Source: an uncultured Draconibacterium sp. (GTDB taxonomy: Bacteria; Bacteroidota; Bacteroidia; Bacteroidales; Prolixibacteraceae). From it: DNA of 64,000 nt. How positions within the stretch are numbered: position 1 is the first letter of the stretch; each line of letters begins with the position of its first letter. This document shows, in pieces, positions 17,855 through 26,035 of this stretch. The stretch lies in contig CANLMQ010000020.1 of NCBI GenBank assembly GCA_947492175.1, positions 1 through 64,000 of the forward strand, in the 5' to 3' direction. Made by a program: the position numbers and the translations under genes. The notes under the pieces are model-generated. The model did not search any database. It was not told the DNA's origin and saw only the letters and a program-made list of their open reading frames with translations.

Positions 17855-18616
17855 TTAGTCTATTCTTTTTCCGGCCCAGTTTATGGCATTGGTAATGTGT
17901 GCGATAATCAGCTTGTCCTGAAACGCTTCGTCGGTATGTCCAAAAACAGTGTAAAAAGAGCGAACACCATCATTTTCGGTCCACCAAATCAGAGGATGGT
18001 CATTCATCCTCCATTTGTCATTATTTGTACCTTTAATAGTGCTTTCATCCAATCGGGCAAGTACATTTACTTTTGCACGTGGATTTTCTTTAAACGAGTA
18101 CCATTCGTCAATAGTGGTGTAGGTTTCCATTCCTTCAAATGGTTTCATTGCCGGGTGATCGAAGTTTTCGAAAATAACGGTTGCCTCTTGTGCCGGCGGG
18201 TGGGTTAAGAAATAGGCTCCTACCAGGTTTCCATAAAACGGCCAGTCGTATTCACAGTCAGAAGCGGCATGTATTCCAACATAACCTTTTCCTGCTTTTA
18301 TAAATTTTTCGAAAGCCTGTTGTCCTTCTTCATCAATTGCATCGCCCGTTGGATTTAAAAACACAGCTAAATCTATTTTTGCAAGAATATCATCGTTTAA
18401 CAACGATGCATCTTCGGTAGCTGTTATTATCCAATTTTGTTTTTTACTTTCATCGTAAAGCATTTTTAAACCCGACGAAATAGATGCATGCCGGAATCCG
18501 GAAGTTTTGCTGAATACTAAAATATTAAGAGATTCTTTAAACTCAGTGTCTTTTTGCGCGCACGAAATGCCTGTGATAAAAACTGCCAAAAGCAGCACCA
18601 GAATTTTTGTCTTCAT
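17855..18616 (-). CDS. Secreted ThuA-like protein
   Basis: A 253-residue protein with a lipoprotein-type signal (VFITGISC, Cys19). The rest is a class-I glutamine-amidotransferase-like ThuA fold: NILVFSKTSGFRH, LAVFLNPTGD, KGYVGIHAASDCEYDWPFYGNLVGAYF, and the C-terminal FYTVFGHTDEAF. ThuA proteins occur in sugar (keto-disaccharide, trehalose) metabolism loci of Bacteroidota, often with DUF1080 proteins. One DUF1080 gene is in this window at 45296, but not adjacent. Enzymatic role unproven. Confidence 0.88.
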   Translation of the reverse strand: MKTKILVLLLAVFITGISCAQKDTEFKESLNILVFSKTSGFRHASISSGLKMLYDESKKQNWIITATEDASLLNDDILAKIDLAVFLNPTGDAIDEEGQQAFEKFIKAGKGYVGIHAASDCEYDWPFYGNLVGAYFLTHPPAQEATVIFENFDHPAMKPFEGMETYTTIDEWYSFKENPRAKVNVLARLDESTIKGTNNDKWRMNDHPLIWWTENDGVRSFYTVFGHTDEAFQDKLIIAHITNAINWAGKRID

Positions 18617-18730
18617 ATTTATTGGTTTTAGGTATTTATCTGCAAGATTACAAAAAAGTAATTAAAAGGAAAAGTCGGAAATGATATCCAGAATTAAATT
18701 CGGGTTAAATGTTTGTCTTTGCAATCAAGT

Positions 18731-19369
18731 TTAGAGCAGTAAACTATTATCTAAAATTGTATCGGCATTTGGGCCTTCGTTAAAAAGTAAATCCAAAATG
18801 CTGAGATTGGGTAAAAACCCAAATTTTTCGGTAAATACCTGCGTGTATTCTTCCGGTTGAAAAGAAGAGTCGGGAATGGTTTTATTCTTGGGAGAAATAA
18901 CATCTCTCAGATTAAGTGTTCCGGCTGGTATTTTCTCGAAGTCGTTTGTGAGTTGTGCTGTATTTTTTAGATTCAGAAAATCGCAGATGGTTTCGTGAAT
19001 CTGCATGTTAAAGTCGAGAAGAAACTTGTATTGTTTTTCGAAAAAGGGTTGAAGTTCATCCTGGTAATATTCGAAGTACGGCGATGAATTATAAGCAGAA
19101 ACAATGGTTTGCCACTGGTTACGTTGCCAATTCATATCGTACGATAATTGTACATCTTTCATTAAAATTTTAGGACCACGCCCCTTTATAACAGGAACCA
19201 CCAGCGATATCAGTCCGTTTCCGCCCGAAATAACACAACGGTTTCGGTAAGTTTGTTTGGGAAAGTGCTCAAATTGTTCGATATAAACTTCTGAGTGGTG
19301 AAAAAAACGTGCATAATAATGCACCGGGGCAAAATAAGCAGTGCTCAGTAAAAGTGCTTGTTTAGTCAT
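18731..19369 (-). CDS. WbqC family protein
   Basis: A 212-residue protein starting LLSTAYFAPVHYYARFFHH, with NRCVISGGNGLISLVVPV and WQRNQWQTIVSAYNSSPYFEYY, all characteristic of the WbqC-like family. Some members are linked to O-antigen or nucleotide-sugar modification, but the housekeeping copy next to dapB/lepB in Bacteroidota has no proven function. It starts 2 bp after the stop of the LapA-like gene, so it is the last gene of the dapB-lepB-lapA-wbqC cluster. Confidence 0.9.
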   Translation of the reverse strand: MTKQALLLSTAYFAPVHYYARFFHHSEVYIEQFEHFPKQTYRNRCVISGGNGLISLVVPVIKGRGPKILMKDVQLSYDMNWQRNQWQTIVSAYNSSPYFEYYQDELQPFFEKQYKFLLDFNMQIHETICDFLNLKNTAQLTNDFEKIPAGTLNLRDVISPKNKTIPDSSFQPEEYTQVFTEKFGFLPNLSILDLLFNEGPNADTILDNSLLL

Positions 19370-19371
19370 TT

Positions 19372-19731
19372 CTAATCTTTAAAAAAAGGATTGTCGTAAT
19401 CATCGTCATCGTCCAGTTTAATGCCTTCCGGATCAGTAATTTCATTAACTGGCTTTTGGTTTTTTTTATGATTTAACTCGTGCAGTTCTTTTAATTCATC
19501 GTTGAATTTAATCATCTGTTTGTAATCGCGTTTTAATTTCCAAAGTTTAGGATAGAAATAAAAAACAGCGATTAAATAGCCCAATAACAAACAAGCAATT
19601 AAGACAACAACAAGTGGCGCATCTTTTATTTCCCAAAAGAAAACATTGATGGTAATATCCATCGCATTTTGCAGGGTGAATATGACCAGTAAAAGTGCCA
19701 GAATTAAAAGGATGACGATAATTGCCTGCAT
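19372..19731 (-). CDS. LapA-domain membrane protein
   Basis: A 119-residue protein. Two membrane helices (about 4-22 and 37-60) flank ITINVFFWEIKDAPL, the usual LapA (DUF1049) pattern, followed by a cytosolic basic coiled coil and an acidic tail rich in D. LapA family members assist lipopolysaccharide assembly in proteobacteria; the role here is inferred only from similarity. Spacing of 2 bp to the WbqC-family gene suggests translational coupling. A terminator-like hairpin lies upstream, between it and lepB. Confidence 0.8.
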   Translation of the reverse strand: MQAIIVILLILALLLVIFTLQNAMDITINVFFWEIKDAPLVVVLIACLLLGYLIAVFYFYPKLWKLKRDYKQMIKFNDELKELHELNHKKNQKPVNEITDPEGIKLDDDDDYDNPFFKD

Positions 19732-19755
19732 ACTTCAATGTTTTTGTAAATATAA

Positions 19756-19783
19756 AAAGGATAGCAGTTAACTACTATCCTTT
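19756..19783 (-). terminator. Terminator-like hairpin after lepB
   Basis: AAAGGATAG (19756-19764) pairs with CTATCCTTT (19775-19783). On the minus strand TTTTTATATTT follows. It may partly separate dapB-lepB from lapA-wbqC. Confidence 0.65.
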
Positions 19784-19851
19784 AAACGAATATTTTTCGA
19801 ATTGATTGTGAGTTACTTGTGTTAATCTCAACTACTCACAGCACAATTAGT

Positions 19852-21192
19852 TTATCGAACCTTGGAGAACAATCGTTTGAACCTGATATTTGCCGGGAAA
19901 CTTTTGTCTTTATCCAGCGACAACCAAATAAATTTGGCTTTTCCCACAATATGGTCTTCAGGAACAAAACCCCAGTAACGCGAGTCGGCTGAGTTGTGTC
20001 GGTTGTCACCCATCATCCAGTAATAATCCATTTTAAAGGTATAACTGGTAGCCACTTCGCCATTAATCTTTATAACATCACCATTTACTTCCAGTTCGTT
20101 CTCTTCGTAAATGTCAATTATTCTTTCGTATAACGGAAGATTAGTTGTATTTAGCTGAACTGTTGCTCCTTTTGCCGGAACGGTAATCGGGCCAAAATTA
20201 TCCACATTCCAATTGTAAGTACCGTGCATTGGAAAAATTGCCGGATCTTTTTTCTCAGGTTCTTCCAGCATTTTTACTACTGAAACTATGTTAGAAAATC
20301 CTTCCAGTTTTGGTTTATTTTCATCGGTAAGCGGGAAAAGATATTGCTGGCTAGAATAGGTGTGCCGGTCGGCTTCGGCAATTTTTAATTTATCCAGAGC
20401 CTTTGGATTAATTGACGTTCCATTGGTTTTAACAACGTAGTCGTACTGCACTCCCGGGAACTTTTCCTGAGGCTGGCCATTTACAAAAAGTTGTCCTTTT
20501 ACTAATTTTAATTCATCTCCGGGGATTCCAACACAACGTTTAATGTAGTTTTCGCGTTTGTCGACCGGACGTGCTATAATCTCACCAAAATTACGTTTGT
20601 CGCTCCAAACGCGGTTTCTTCCGTAGCTGTTTATTAGCTGGTAATAACTTTGATTTGGTATTCCCAAAGCTACCGTGTCACCTTCCGGAAAGTGGAAAAC
20701 CACCACATCGTTATTTTTTATTTTGGTAAAACCTGCCATCCTGTTGTAAGGGCGTTTTATCGCTTCTGAATACGACTTACCACCAACTACAGGCATGGTA
20801 TTGTGTACAAACGGAAAAGAAAGCGGCGTATTAGGTGTTTTTGGTCCATAGGCAGTTTTGCTTACAAACAGGTAATCGCCAACCAGCATCGATTTTTCCA
20901 TCGAAGAAGTTGGAATGGTGTACGCTTCAATAAAAAACATACGAATAAATGATGCCGCGATAATCGCAAAAATAATGGCATCAATCCATTCTACTACTTT
21001 TGTTTGTTTTCCGTTTGGCGGATTTTTCTTTTTCCAGAATGCCCAGTGTACTTTTTCTGTAATGTAAATGTCGAAAATAACGGCCAGGCCAAGAAGCCAC
21101 AAATAGCTTCCCATCCAAATAACCCAAAGCAAATAAAGTGTTCCAACAGTAATAAACTTAAACCACTTGTTTGCCAAAATTGAACGTATCAT
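19852..21192 (-). CDS. lepB: Signal peptidase I
   Basis: Serine/lysine-dyad protease that removes signal peptides at the outer face of the inner membrane. The 446-residue length is long, as is normal for Bacteroidota, because of an insertion between the catalytic boxes. Membrane helices are near 10-42 and 68-90. Catalytic Ser97 lies in IPTSSMEKSM, the Lys in YIKRCVGIPGDEL, and the C-terminal box is MGDNRHNSADSRYWGFVPE. It lies 11 bp downstream of dapB, as in many Bacteroidota. Confidence 0.95.
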   Translation of the reverse strand: MIRSILANKWFKFITVGTLYLLWVIWMGSYLWLLGLAVIFDIYITEKVHWAFWKKKNPPNGKQTKVVEWIDAIIFAIIAASFIRMFFIEAYTIPTSSMEKSMLVGDYLFVSKTAYGPKTPNTPLSFPFVHNTMPVVGGKSYSEAIKRPYNRMAGFTKIKNNDVVVFHFPEGDTVALGIPNQSYYQLINSYGRNRVWSDKRNFGEIIARPVDKRENYIKRCVGIPGDELKLVKGQLFVNGQPQEKFPGVQYDYVVKTNGTSINPKALDKLKIAEADRHTYSSQQYLFPLTDENKPKLEGFSNIVSVVKMLEEPEKKDPAIFPMHGTYNWNVDNFGPITVPAKGATVQLNTTNLPLYERIIDIYEENELEVNGDVIKINGEVATSYTFKMDYYWMMGDNRHNSADSRYWGFVPEDHIVGKAKFIWLSLDKDKSFPANIRFKRLFSKVR

Positions 21193-21203
21193 TTAGTATG
21201 GTT

Positions 21204-21920
21204 TTATATTTTTAATAAATCTTTCATTGTAAGAATACCTTTGTGGTCGAGGCAATATTCAGCTGCCAAAACTGCTCCAAAAGCAAATCCTTCGCGGCTT
21301 TTTGCACTGTGGGTAATTTCAATAAAATCGATATCCGATTCGTATTTTATAGTGTGAATCCCCGGTACCTGCCCAACTCGCTCCGATTTGATATTCATCT
21401 CGTTTTCTGCAGGAGTTTGGTCGTTTACCCATGCGTCTTTTTTCGGAAGTATTTCCAAAATATCATCGGCCAGACTAATTGCCGTTCCACTTGGTGCATC
21501 CAGCTTTTGAGTATGATGAACTTCTGTCATTTCCACATTGTACTCGCTGCGTGGAGCCATTAAATCAGCCAGCTTCTTATTGAGTTCGAAGAAAAGATTA
21601 ACGCCAACCGAGAAGTTACTTCCATAAAAGAAAGTTCCGTTTGAGTCGGCACATTTCTTATAAACTTCATCTTTCTTTTCGAGCCAGCCTGTTGTTCCAC
21701 TTACTACAGGTATGCCAGCTTCGAAACAAATTGAGTAGTTGTTAATGGCCGAAGCCGGTATTGTAAACTCAATGGCAACGTCGCATTTTTGCAGGTTCTC
21801 AACCGTTAAATCATCCTGATTAGTGATATCTATTTTTAAGCCAATTTCGTGGCCACGGGAAACTGCAATTTTTTCAATTTCTTTACCCATTCTCCCATAA
21901 CCAATTAGTGCGATTTTCAT
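21204..21920 (-). CDS. dapB: 4-hydroxy-tetrahydrodipicolinate reductase
   Basis: Second dedicated enzyme of lysine/diaminopimelate synthesis, NAD(P)H-dependent. The start is placed at ATG 21920 (MKIALIGYGRMGKEIE), giving 238 residues and the nucleotide-binding GYGRMG at the N-terminus; the frame is open further upstream but that part is unlike the family. Catalytic region EVHHTQKLDAPSGTAISLAD and substrate-binding SNFSVGVNLFF are intact. First gene of the dapB-lepB cluster. Confidence 0.95.
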   Translation of the reverse strand: MKIALIGYGRMGKEIEKIAVSRGHEIGLKIDITNQDDLTVENLQKCDVAIEFTIPASAINNYSICFEAGIPVVSGTTGWLEKKDEVYKKCADSNGTFFYGSNFSVGVNLFFELNKKLADLMAPRSEYNVEMTEVHHTQKLDAPSGTAISLADDILEILPKKDAWVNDQTPAENEMNIKSERVGQVPGIHTIKYESDIDFIEITHSAKSREGFAFGAVLAAEYCLDHKGILTMKDLLKI

Positions 21921-21953
21921 TTTTGTATTTTTTGTTTGATTTAAAACAAGCCA

Positions 21954-21961
21954 CAAAGATA
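21954..21961 (-). promoter_or_regulatory. Candidate -7 element upstream of dapB
   Basis: The minus strand reads TATCTTTG, an exact match to TAnnTTTG, 33 bp before the dapB start codon. No good TTG is found at the expected distance upstream, so this is tentative. Confidence 0.3.
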
Positions 21962-22113
21962 AAATATTACTCAAATCTAACCAGTGGTCTGTCAAACTTA
22001 AAATAAATTCGATGAATAGGGAGTTTAACCTGCCGAATTCTTCCAATAAATTTAAAATAAGATGTTATGCTTCACCAATGAAATTCTCTATTTTTGAACC
22101 ACAATAGAAGGCT

Positions 22114-22947
22114 ATGAAGAATATTAAACTTGTTGCAACCGATTTAGACGGAACGTTTTTAAAAAACGATCGGACGATTAGTGCAAAAAACCTCGAGGCT
22201 TTGCACAAACTTGGGGAGAAGAATATAACAAGGGTAGCAGCAACCGGACGTAACCTTGCAAAAGTAAGGCAGGTGCTCAATAATCATGTACCATTCGATT
22301 TTGTTGTGTTCTCGTCGGGTGCGGGTGTATTTAACTGGAAAGAACAGAAACACATTTACAGGCAGAATATAAAAAAGCAGTCTGCTCAGAAACTACTGAC
22401 TCATTTTATCGAACGAGAGGTGAACTTTCATGCTTTTTATCCTGTGCCGGAAAATCATAACCATTATTATTTCAGGGGCAATCGAGATTGCGAAGAGTTT
22501 GAACGCTATTTCGAATACAACAAAGCCCATGCTGAAGAGTTGAACGTTGGGGCATTACCAGAAACAGAATTGTGCCAGTTTCTGGTAATTATTCGAGAGG
22601 ACGAAAGTCTTTATATTCGGTTAAAAGCAGAAATTGAAAGTTTATGTCCGGAGATTCGTGTTATACGGGCATCATCGCCCATTTCAAAAGGATATATCTG
22701 GATGGAAGTTTTTCATCATTCGGTTTCAAAAGGAAACGGGATAAACGAAATATGTAAACGTACCGGAATTCAGCAAAACGAAACAATGGGACTGGGAAAC
22801 GATTATAACGATTATGATTTGTTGAATTACACGGCTCATTCGTTTCTAACCGAAAATGCTCCTGATGAAATTAAGAGCGGTTTTACAATCCTGCCTTCCA
22901 ACGAAGATGATGCTTTTGCGGTTTCTGTGAAATCACTATTGGTTTAA
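22114..22947 (+). CDS. Cof-type HAD-IIB phosphatase
   Basis: A 277-residue HAD hydrolase. Motif I is VATDLDGTFL (Asp nucleophile near residue 9), motif II AATGR, and motif IV GLGNDYNDYDLL. A C2-type cap lies between. Such enzymes dephosphorylate sugar phosphates or flavin precursors; the substrate is unknown. It is transcribed divergently from dapB. Confidence 0.9.
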   Translation: MKNIKLVATDLDGTFLKNDRTISAKNLEALHKLGEKNITRVAATGRNLAKVRQVLNNHVPFDFVVFSSGAGVFNWKEQKHIYRQNIKKQSAQKLLTHFIEREVNFHAFYPVPENHNHYYFRGNRDCEEFERYFEYNKAHAEELNVGALPETELCQFLVIIREDESLYIRLKAEIESLCPEIRVIRASSPISKGYIWMEVFHHSVSKGNGINEICKRTGIQQNETMGLGNDYNDYDLLNYTAHSFLTENAPDEIKSGFTILPSNEDDAFAVSVKSLLV

Positions 22948-22990
22948 ATTTTTAATTTAGCTGGCAATTTAATTTTTATAAGAATCAAAG

Positions 22991-23017
22991 TTGTTTCGCA
23001 GTATATTTATAGCTTTA
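22991..23017 (+). promoter_or_regulatory. Candidate promoter of the membrane protein/glycosyltransferase pair
   Basis: TTG (22991-22993) and TAGCTTTA (23010-23017) are 16 bp apart, slightly short for the consensus. The start codon at 23041 is 24 bp downstream. Confidence 0.3.
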
Positions 23018-23040
23018 ACTACTTATTCTTGCATGTACCT

Positions 23041-23649
23041 ATGAAAATTTATGCTCCGTTTTTTATACTGCTTCGTGTGGTTATATATGGTTTACTGCTC
23101 TTTGGTATGGCCGAAGGGATTTTTTTTGATGCCGCACATCCTATGGAAGATGGTTATTTTGGTGAAATAACATTTTCCGAAATCGGACAGGAAATTATTC
23201 TGTTGGTGTTGTTCGGGTTTTACCTGTTTATTGGTGCTAAATGGAAAGAAATAAAGGTGGTTTCAAACTTTATCGCCCTGTTTTTTCTGATGGCTTTTAT
23301 TCGTGAGTTCAATTTTCTACTGGATGTTTGGATATACCCGGTCCTGGTGGTTACAACAATCCTGGGTTACCTGGTTATTCGTGATTTCAAAAAAATTAAA
23401 CAGTCGGCACAGCATTTTTTTAGCCAGCCTGCCTCATCGTGGTTTTTAGCCGGATTTCTGGTTACTTTGGTTTTTAGCCGTTTGTTTGGCCGTTCAAAAT
23501 TTTGGCGCCTGTTGTACGAAGAAGAAAATTACCGCTTTGCAAAAGCAGCTACAGAAGAAGGCCTCGAATTACTTGGCGATACCTTGATGCTCATTTCCGC
23601 CTTCGAATTATTATTTTATTATTTAGCTGAAAAAAGGAAAGTTTCATGA
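23041..23649 (+). CDS. Multi-pass membrane protein of unknown function
   Basis: About 202 residues from ATG 23041; a TTG four codons upstream is less likely. Four to five hydrophobic helices (about 5-25, 44-62, 70-105, 128-147, 175-195) are visible, with acidic residues in EEENYRFAKAATEEGLEL. No family recognised. The stop overlaps the glycosyltransferase start by 4 bp (ATGA), so the two are co-translated and may act together at the membrane. Confidence 0.65.
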   Translation: MKIYAPFFILLRVVIYGLLLFGMAEGIFFDAAHPMEDGYFGEITFSEIGQEIILLVLFGFYLFIGAKWKEIKVVSNFIALFFLMAFIREFNFLLDVWIYPVLVVTTILGYLVIRDFKKIKQSAQHFFSQPASSWFLAGFLVTLVFSRLFGRSKFWRLLYEEENYRFAKAATEEGLELLGDTLMLISAFELLFYYLAEKRKVS

Positions 23650-24527
23650 AAGTTTGTGGATTTACGTTTATTCGAAATGCCGAAAAGTTTGATTTCCCGA
23701 TTGTGGAAGCCATAACATCGGTATTGCCTGTTTGCGATCATTTTGTAGTTGCAGTTGGAAAATCGGAAGATGGTACGCGAAAAATTATTGAAAACCTGGC
23801 ACCCGGAAAAATTACCATTGTTGATACTGTCTGGGACGAATCGTTGCGTGAAGGAGGCTTTGTGTATGCTTCAGAAACCGATAAGGCATTTGATGCAATT
23901 CCTGATGAATTTGACTGGTGTTTTTACATTCAGGGTGATGAGGTAGTTCACGAAAAGTACTTGCCGGTTATAAAAGAGGCGATGCTTAAAAATGTAGATA
24001 AAAAAGAGGTGGAGGGTTTGCTTTTTGATTACCTGCACTTTTACGGGAATTACGATTATGTAGGCGATTGCCGACATTGGTACCGCAAAGAAATTCGCAT
24101 AATCAGAAATGATAAAACCATTCGGTCGTACAAAGATGCCCAGGGATTCCGGAAAAACAACGAAAAACTAAATGTAGTACCGGTTGAAGCCGAAATATAC
24201 CACTATGGATGGGTGCGTCCGCCTAAGTTTATGCAGGAAAAAGTTGACTCGGTAAAAGCTTTTTACAAAGGTATTTCGGAAGAGGAGGCCAGCAAAATTG
24301 CGTCGCAGAACGAGTTTAATTATGAAGCGGAATACGATGCTTTGGCAAAATTTGAAGGTACTCACCCCTCGGTAATGCACGAACGCATTAAACGTTTAAA
24401 CTGGAAAGTGGAGGTTGATTTGACTAAGGTTAACATGAAATTGAAGTACCTGTTACTGTATAAAATTGAAAAGCTATTTGGTGTGCGTTTGTTCGAATAC
24501 AGGAATTATAAAATTCTGAATCCTTAA
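23646..24527 (+). CDS. Glycosyltransferase family 2-like protein
   Basis: A 293-residue protein starting KVCGFTFIRNAEKFDFPIVE, then DHFVVAVGKSEDGTRKII and FYIQGDEVVHEKYL, a GT-A nucleotide-sugar binding pattern with QGDE in place of DxD. The middle, HWYRKEIRIIRN, is typical of this small Bacteroidota glycosyltransferase group. It overlaps the membrane protein gene by 4 bp. Likely in surface glycan assembly; sugar unknown. Confidence 0.82.
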   Translation: MKVCGFTFIRNAEKFDFPIVEAITSVLPVCDHFVVAVGKSEDGTRKIIENLAPGKITIVDTVWDESLREGGFVYASETDKAFDAIPDEFDWCFYIQGDEVVHEKYLPVIKEAMLKNVDKKEVEGLLFDYLHFYGNYDYVGDCRHWYRKEIRIIRNDKTIRSYKDAQGFRKNNEKLNVVPVEAEIYHYGWVRPPKFMQEKVDSVKAFYKGISEEEASKIASQNEFNYEAEYDALAKFEGTHPSVMHERIKRLNWKVEVDLTKVNMKLKYLLLYKIEKLFGVRLFEYRNYKILNP

Positions 24528-24542
24528 TTTTGTTATGTCATC

Positions 24543-24606
24543 TCGAACGTAGTGAGAGATCTGCTTCATTTTTACAGAAAAGCAATAGATTTCTCCTCAT
24601 TCTTCG
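24543..24606. repeat. Dispersed inverted repeat with AGAAATCTG arms, copy 2
   Basis: TCGAACGTAGTGAGAGATCTGC (24543-24564) pairs with GCAATAGATTTCTCCTCATTCTTCG (24582-24606). Same family as 6308-6361. It separates convergent genes and could act as a terminator for both. Confidence 0.55.
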
Positions 24607-24622
24607 TTGAAACAGCAAATGC

Positions 24623-25342
24623 TTATTTGAATAACCCTCGTGCTTCGGCTAACTGAGCTGGTTTGCCAACATCTATCCACAAATCCGAATTATCGAAATA
24701 ACCTTTTATATTTCTGGTTTTTGCCAGCTCCAGGTAAACGTTTACAATCGAAAACCGGTCTTCGTCGGGCATTAATTCAAATAACTCCGGCTGAATAATA
24801 TGAATGCCACTAAAAGCCATTTCAGTTGCCTTCTCGAAATTTTCAGGTCTCGATATTTTGGTCTCGTTTGTTTTTTTATTTAGCCAACCTACCAGGTTTT
24901 TATTCTCATCAAATTTGAAATAACGTTGGGTTTCACGTTGGCGAACCACTAAGGTTGCCAGCGCTCCCGATTTTAAATGCACATCTTTTAAATGTTGTAA
25001 ATTAATACTGCTTAAAATATCAACATTGTAAATCAGAACAGGGGAGGATCCGCTAAAAAACGGAGCTGCCTTTTTTAATCCGCCTCCGGTTTCCAAAAGT
25101 TTATCCGATTCGTTGGAAATATGAACAGGAATGCCCCAATTTTTACTTTTAATAAAATCAATAACCAAGTCTGAATAGTGATGCATATTTACCACAATTT
25201 CCTGAATCCCTTCAGCTTTTAATTTTTCTATGGCTCTTTGAAGCAATGTTTTTCCACCAATTTCAACCAGAGCTTTTGGTTTATTGGCTGTTTCGTTTTG
25301 TAAACGTGTGCCCAATCCTGCGGCGAAAATCATTGCTTGCAT
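24623..25342 (-). CDS. Sugar-phosphate nucleotidyltransferase (MurU-like)
   Basis: A 239-residue protein with the pyrophosphorylase signature AAGLGTRLQNETANKPKAL and substrate-site YNVDIL. Closest remembered group is N-acetylmuramate-1-phosphate uridylyltransferase/HddC-like enzymes, which activate a sugar-1-phosphate with NTP. Peptidoglycan recycling (MurU) is possible, but no AmgK kinase is adjacent. Sugar and nucleotide are undetermined. Confidence 0.82.
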   Translation of the reverse strand: MQAMIFAAGLGTRLQNETANKPKALVEIGGKTLLQRAIEKLKAEGIQEIVVNMHHYSDLVIDFIKSKNWGIPVHISNESDKLLETGGGLKKAAPFFSGSSPVLIYNVDILSSINLQHLKDVHLKSGALATLVVRQRETQRYFKFDENKNLVGWLNKKTNETKISRPENFEKATEMAFSGIHIIQPELFELMPDEDRFSIVNVYLELAKTRNIKGYFDNSDLWIDVGKPAQLAEARGLFK

Positions 25343-25376
25343 CTGAAAAGAGTTTTAAGTTCTGGAAATAGAATTT

Positions 25377-25393
25377 CCTCCCCATTGGGGAGG
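25377..25393. repeat. Short perfect palindrome
   Basis: CCTCCCCATTGGGGAGG, followed by GTGGCTGAAGGCCGGAGGAG. This is a widespread intergenic hairpin type in Bacteroidota. It lies between the nucleotidyltransferase and DUF4293 genes. Confidence 0.5.
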
Positions 25394-25412
25394 TGGCTGA
25401 AGGCCGGAGGAG

Positions 25413-25856
25413 TTATCGAATTCGGTCCAGACTTCTTACCAATGCTTCGTCTTTACCAATAGAACGAATGGCTAACCAGTCAAGGATTGCTGCAACTACA
25501 GGGAGTACAACCGGAATTTTAAAAGCAACTTTTACTTCTTCGAAACTGGCATAAGTAAAGTAAAAGAACATACCAAACAAGCCAAGTAAAAGGATAATAG
25601 TAAAGCCCAAAACCCGTATCTGAAGAATACGTTTTTTGAAAAGAAAAATAGCTACCAAATGCAATACTGTTATTATTCCTATAAAAATAAGCATGGGTAA
25701 CCCGCTAAAAAGAAGCTCTTCGCCGTTAAAAATTCCAAATGCATTAAAAATATGCAATTGGTCGTTTACAATAATATCTGCAAATTTCTGTACGTATAAT
25801 GAGCCGATTAAAAGTCCGGCTACCAGCATAAATATTGTCTGAATTCTTTGAATCAT
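25413..25856 (-). CDS. DUF4293 membrane protein
   Basis: 147 residues from ATG 25856 (MIQRIQTIFMLVAGLLIG), chosen because this is the conserved N-terminus; an open frame extends to 25901. Four membrane helices and the conserved tail DWLAIRSIGKDEALVRSLDRIR identify DUF4293, a family confined to Bacteroidota. Function unknown. Divergent from sucA. Confidence 0.88.
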   Translation of the reverse strand: MIQRIQTIFMLVAGLLIGSLYVQKFADIIVNDQLHIFNAFGIFNGEELLFSGLPMLIFIGIITVLHLVAIFLFKKRILQIRVLGFTIILLLGLFGMFFYFTYASFEEVKVAFKIPVVLPVVAAILDWLAIRSIGKDEALVRSLDRIR

Positions 25857-25919
25857 CGTTCTGTTTTTTTTGCAAAAATAGGGTTTCCTTATGTTTCTCA
25901 AAATGAAATTGAAAAACTG

Positions 25920-25951
25920 TTGATGAAATTTGGCAGGAAAGCCTAACTTTA
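25920..25951 (+). promoter_or_regulatory. Candidate sucA promoter
   Basis: TTG (25920-25922) and TAACTTTA (25944-25951) are 21 bp apart, a near match to the Bacteroidota consensus. Predicted transcription start is near 25958, which supports the ATG at 26036 over an in-frame codon at 25952. Confidence 0.5.
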
Positions 25952-26035
25952 TTGAGAAAAAAAGGAATATTACTAAACAATAAAAACCAAGAGTTGTTTC
26001 TTGAATATTATTTAAAAGTTAATAAAAAATCAACG